This document shows, piece after piece, positions 19,885 to 24,085 of a DNA stretch of 24,085 bases. A program made the translations under genes and the position numbers. The notes under the pieces are model-generated. The model was not told the origin of the DNA, did no database searches, and saw nothing but the letters and a program-made list of their open reading frames with translations. The number at the start of each line of letters is the position of its first letter. The stretch's first letter is position 1. The stretch comes from Candolleomyces eurysporus (Eukaryota > Basidiomycota > Agaricomycetes > Agaricales > Psathyrellaceae), in the NCBI GenBank assembly GCA_027579435.1, contig JANBPK010001329.1:1-24085 (forward strand), given 5' to 3'.

Positions 19885-22077
19885 TTTTCAAAATTCCGTA
19901 CTTTGGTGTATTCGCTGAATACACACTTACTAGGAGTTCAATATTCAAGTTCTGATTGTATAGAGAGAAAGAAAGCGATTTACAATACTTATTCTCCTAC
20001 CAGTAGACTTGCAAATTAGCGTGGCGCTTTAACTAGCAAGTTTATGCACAGCGCAAAGCAATGTGCAGCTACAAGAGAGGTGGATGCAGAGTAAAGAGCT
20101 GCTTTATTTGATATCTTCATCAGTTATTAAATACAAGCTGTAGCTACTGTAGTAGAAGGTAGTAAAATGAGTGAGATCATTTTAGAATATAAGAGAAGGT
20201 TCTTGAAGTGCGAAGAATTAGTGAGAAGTGTCAAGAGGCACCGTGAATGAGTCCGATCAGTCCTGAGGCTTCGCAATGATGTGTGAAGTTGAGAAATTGA
20301 TGATCCGAGTTATTGGCCGCTCGGATCATAGTTCTCGTGCTTGGATCTGATCGTTATTTGAGCTCTCTTGTCATCTTCAATTGGAAACCTAATACACCAT
20401 ATTCACATTCATCAACACTGAACGGCCCTAATAATACAAATACAATGAAAGAAAAGACTATTTTTAAGGGTTTTCTGAGTAATTCTAGGAAAAGAAATAA
20501 GATGGACAAGAAAGTAAGATTTACATGAAGGAGAAATTGCTACTGATATCTGTAATTACCAGATACCCACAACAGCACCCTGGTTGGACTCTGACCCTCC
20601 CGAGTTCGGTCCACTCAAAGACAACGATGATGATGCGCCATCTGTGCGAACACCCTATAAAATTCGCAAACTTGATCTTAATGTTTGCGAACTGACTTGT
20701 GCATACATAAGATCTTTGTGAAGTGGGAAATCATAGAGTTGGAGCTTTCCTTGGTTGCCAACTAAGCAGACTACCTACCAGAGACAAGACAGACAAGTAA
20801 GACGGTTCTACAATGGTACTTTAAGTTTGTGAAGGCCTTGTGAATGTATCTGAAACAGCTACAACTAGAATCAAAGCTACCTGATATGCCTGACCTGGCG
20901 AGGGACGATATCAGCAGAAGTTATGCATACTACAAGGGAATTCGCCCTGACATTGCTAAGCGGAAGTCTTTGTGAAGTAGCCAATGGCTTCGAGAACTTG
21001 ATTGTCAATCTGCTAAGTCAACAAGCGCTGACCTTACCATTTTGGGAGGTATCAGCGTTAGTTGATTAAGCTTTGGAAGGATTGTCCGACGTTCATGAAC
21101 CCAAACGGAAAACCGGAAAGCACGACTAAAGCATATAGGGTCAGCAACCCAAAGCTCAGTCAGCCTGTCCAGAGCCAAGAGATAGAAAGAGTCAGCAGAG
21201 TGGAGAAGCAATGTGGCTTGGTGAAGCCAAGCACCCAAAACTCGGATCAATTTGTCAGGTGAGGTTTGCAAACAGAAGGGCGTGCTCTCCGGAAGCAATC
21301 CTTGGTGAATATCCATGCAGACTCGATAACAGCCGTGTCCAGAACAGGTTCACAAAGAGCCTGGACTGCGTTCTAAAGTTCGAGACTCAACTCTTGGCCT
21401 TCAATACCCTCATGTGATTGTGTTTCTTATCTCTCTCCGTCTCTGTCATCCGTTTGTTTCTCTGTCTGTTTGCCAAACATTAATTACATGTATATATGTC
21501 TCTGTTTTATCTATTATATCATTAGCAGGTAGCTAGCGTTTGTATTTCGCATCGGGACCGTGTTCCCAGGAATCTACAAGAGCCATCTGTTATCGAGAAA
21601 AGAGTGTTTAAGTTTGCAAATTTAATCAGAGTTGTGTCGCTTGCGTTTTACCGAATCATTCTTGCGTTAAAGTTGCTCGAGGCTGTGCCCTCTGTTCGCA
21701 AAGTTATCTATTGTATCTCGAACCCTACCGTGTGCTAGCGAAGTCACTTTGTGAAGCATTTCTATCATTGCTGGTTGAGCCTTAGCTCCCCCTCAAACTT
21801 GTGATTGTACAAGAAGAGTTCTAGAAGCCTCTGTCGACTTGACTTAGAGCTTTTACCTATACCCCTTGCCTGCCTTTATCTTCATGAAGGTATTTGGTGT
21901 GTTGTGTTATTGTGGTTGTGTGTGTGTGTTTGAGTTCTATAGTTTTGTTGGTTAGAGAGCCCTAGTTCGCTACCTGCACATCAACGACGCCGCTGGTGGA
22001 TCTTGCTTCTGCCCTCCCTTGGTCAGTGTGAAGATAGACTCATTGTCGGACTCAATAGGTGGGGACAGGAGGGAATG
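19885..22077. other. AT-richer intergenic stretch without a convincing gene
   Basis: Both strands were read. A 67-codon open frame without ATG (20518-20721, +) looks mildly protein-like (WLDSDPPEFGPLKDNDDDAPS) and is preceded by an acceptor-like TTACCAG. A 103-codon minus frame (21316-21005) is uniform but unsupported. The phrase TTTGTGAAG recurs at about 20716, 20824, 20969 and 21752. TG-rich simple sequence lies at about 21898-21932 and CT-rich sequence at about 21425-21510. This may be old transposon debris, but no terminal repeats or primer-binding site were found. Confidence 0.4.
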
Positions 22078-24048
22078 TCAACGCTTAGAAGTCCATTTGA
22101 TGAGGCTCGGACTGTCATTGTTGTTGGAGGGGAGCTCGAATACATCATTGTTGCTGTTGTTGACAAAAGGGACGGGGATCTCGACATTGCCGACCTTGAT
22201 GTGTATCTTTTTGACCTTTGGGTCACCCTTCGGCCGCAATTTGGTAGGAGGTGGGGGTTGTGTTGGTGCCAGGGGTAGATCGTTGTCGGTATCTGAGACA
22301 ACAACCGAGGGCTTCTGCTTGCCTTTGCCTTTGCTGGACTTGGAGCTGCGAGCAGTTGGTTTTGGGGGGACGTCAAAGGTTACTGATTGCATGGACGGCT
22401 GTCCACACTTTGTCCTACTTCCTGTGGTCAATGAACAGGATGAGCCAGCCTCAGGAGTGGAAACATGTGGAGTGCCTTTGTAGTCACTGGTCCTATCGGC
22501 AAACCACCAACAAGCAGCAACTTGCTCCGAATCGGCAGGTGGAGCCTCCTTCACAGCAACTGGCAGCTTGTAGTCTTGGAGTTCTATCGAGGAGAATGTG
22601 AGTGATTGTCAATGGGCAGATGACAGAAAAACACACACTTGTCATATCCCGACGTTCCATGCGAATCTTTCCGTCCCAAAACCCGAATATAAGTTTTTAG
22701 ATGCCTTCTACCTTGATAGACTTGATCCCATTGGGCTTCGAGTCCTTGTCCAGAAAGGGCACCTTGTGGGCCCAACCAACAATCGCAAGTCCTTGACTGG
22801 AGAGCCTGGTCGGCAGATCTTGCCAGCGCAGATTGACCAACTCCATTTTTCCGCCTCCCACACCTGCAAGTTGAGTCAGATGACAAACTGGGTTAGAGCA
22901 TTGGAGAACATACAAAATCCAGCTTGAAGGTAATTCCAAATGATCTTCCTGCCATTGTCAGTATTGACCTTGCTGACGGCTGCATCATCCATAGCGAGTA
23001 GCTGGTGTATTCATTTGGTGAGGGTTTTGTCAGCCAGCTCTTTGACNTTTTTTGAAGAAGTCTCGGGTGTCAAAGTCGTTGTCGTTGTCGTCACCATCGC
23101 TGTTGGAGCCATCTTCAGAGAACAATTCTGCCTCCAGCTTCCGCTCCTCTTCCTTTGCTTCCCGATCCTCTGCCAACTGCTTGGCATAGTCCTTTGCAAC
23201 ATAGTCACTGAAGAGAGCATGAGCAGTGAATACCAAAAACATTGATATTGTTTACTTACTATGAGTGGATTTTCATCTGCCCAAGCAACGCATCCTCCGT
23301 CATCAGCAACCTCTCCTTCAGAAAGTCGTCCTTGAGGTTCTTTGACAGGTGTAGTTGACCCAGGGCTTGATCCTCATTCACACTCTCACCACACGCCATG
23401 ACCATTGACTGGAAGCCATGTACTTCTTTGCCCCGGGCAGCCTGAATAAGAGTGTCAGAACATATGGTAGCAGTGAAGAGAACCCTTGGTGACATACCAA
23501 ATCAACCATATTGCTGAACCACTTCTGGAAACTGCGCTCATGCTCGCCTACGGTCTCAACTTCGACAGCAGCTGCATGGTGGAAGTCGGCAATAATGAGC
23601 TCCTCCCATTCAGGAAACTCCTCCTGGAACAACTCAAAGTTATCACTTGCTGGATGGGAGTCAGCTCAGATCAAGGAGAATAGAAACGAACAAAGTGACG
23701 TTGGGCATCGGGATTGCCAACACGATCTCGTTCCTCTCGACAGTGGCGCCAGAAGTAACTGACCCAGTAGTTCCAAAGGCTGCACGAATATGTGACCTTG
23801 TTTCCAATGAGTTTGTTGAGGACGTGAATGAGAACATTGAGCAGCCGATTGATTTTGGCGCTGGCGTCAGTGAGCATTTTGAAAGCATCCTTCGCAACCT
23901 CCTGTACAAAATGCCTCTCCTCCTTGGTGAGAGCACCGACTTTGAAGGATTCAGAGGTGCCTGCAGGGCTGGAGGGGCCAGGGGAGCAGAATGGCTGGAG
24001 GGAGCAGAATGGTTGGTGGGAGCAGAATGGTCGGAGGGAGCAGAATGG
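22078..24048 (-). CDS. Unrecognised multi-exon protein, 5' end missing
   Basis: Exons are 24048-23700 (start unresolved), 23649-23498, 23441-23260, 23207-23048, 23001-22914, 22863-22712, 22666-22639 and 22583-22078. The seven introns (45-56 bases) all have GT-AG ends and consistent phase. The product has an N-terminal helical part (FVQEVAKDAFKML, INRLLNVLIHVLNKLIGNK), aromatic segments (SLWNYWVSYFW, FPEWEELIIADFHH), a charged coiled-coil-like stretch with an acidic run (SDGDDNDNDFD), and a tail of CWWFAD, polar linker and basic SSKGKGKQK. No catalytic motif or named domain is apparent. I loosely recall similar proteins as an expanded family in Agaricomycetes. The N at 23047 must be an extra base beside a six-A run for the frame to hold. 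Upstream, this frame meets a TGA at 24051-24049 inside the minisatellite, so the first exon is not resolved. Confidence 0.6.
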
Positions 24049-24085
24049 TCAGAGGGAGCAGAATGGTCGGAGGGAGCAGAATGGT
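23979..24085. repeat. 18-bp tandem minisatellite at the window edge
   Basis: About six copies of an 18-base unit (consensus GGAGGGAGCAGAATGGTC) run to the end of the window and presumably beyond. On the minus strand one frame reads HSAPSD repeats without stops. Another (PFCSLR) is in frame with the downstream exon but contains a TGA in one copy. The unit length is a multiple of three, as for the 24-bp repeat at the left end. Confidence 0.85.

Noticed and set aside
21005..21316. 103-codon minus-strand frame
   Set aside because: Protein-like in places, but both strands are open, there are no exon partners, and no known motif appears.
20570..22000. Solo LTR or retrotransposon remnant
   Set aside because: I looked for TG...CA ends, a primer-binding site and a polypurine tract and found none that pair convincingly.
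1..24085. CRISPR array or bacterial operon
   Set aside because: The tandem repeats have no unique spacers, and gene structure throughout is spliced and fungal.

Overview
The window looks like nuclear DNA of a basidiomycete fungus, most likely an Agaricomycete. The genes are split by many short GT-AG introns of about 45-80 bases. There is a NACHT-type STAND NTPase of the mushroom kind, a KDZ-superfamily DNA transposon gene, an NOP4/RBM28-type nucleolar protein, and several poorly annotated proteins of transposon-rich basidiomycete genomes. Single N bases are scattered through the assembly and cluster in repeats. All exon-intron models below were built by eye from splice sites and reading phase.

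Layout. 0.15-1.5 kb (-): a two-exon proline-rich protein whose tail is a 24-bp coding minisatellite. 2.1-3.0 kb (-): a four-exon basic repeat protein. 3.4-4.2 kb (+): a three-exon unknown protein, divergent from the previous gene and convergent with the next, with 38 bases between stop codons. 4.2-9.0 kb (-): a long KDZ transposase (CxC1-type cysteine cluster, DDE-like core, C-terminal Ulp1-like cysteine protease). It is probably disabled by an in-frame TGA and carries a tandem duplication in or next to an intron. 9.3-10.1 kb: two dispersed repeats with partners at 18.8 kb (inverted) and 16.9 kb (direct). 10.5-13.2 kb (-): a five-exon NACHT protein with a tandemly duplicated post-NACHT module. 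14.5-16.8 kb (+): an NOP4-like multi-RRM gene, clean through RRM4 but broken in its last part. 17.1-18.2 kb: a decayed direct copy of the 13.4-15.2 kb interval, ending in a pseudogene of the NOP4 5' end. 18.5-18.9 kb: small inverted-repeat structures. 19.3-19.8 kb (-): a proline-rich protein, 5' exon not found. 19.9-22.0 kb: AT-richer, no convincing gene. 22.1-24.0 kb (-): the 3' eight exons of an unrecognised gene, running toward an 18-bp minisatellite at the window edge.

How it fits together. The window is a repeat-rich island around one housekeeping-type locus (NOP4). A KDZ element, possibly with two small neighbouring genes as cargo, lies on one side. A NACHT gene lies between two blocks that are almost adjacent in the downstream duplicate, which suggests the NACHT interval was inserted, or lost from the copy. 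No rRNA, tRNA or CRISPR was found. Start sites and 3' ends of most genes are less certain than their cores.
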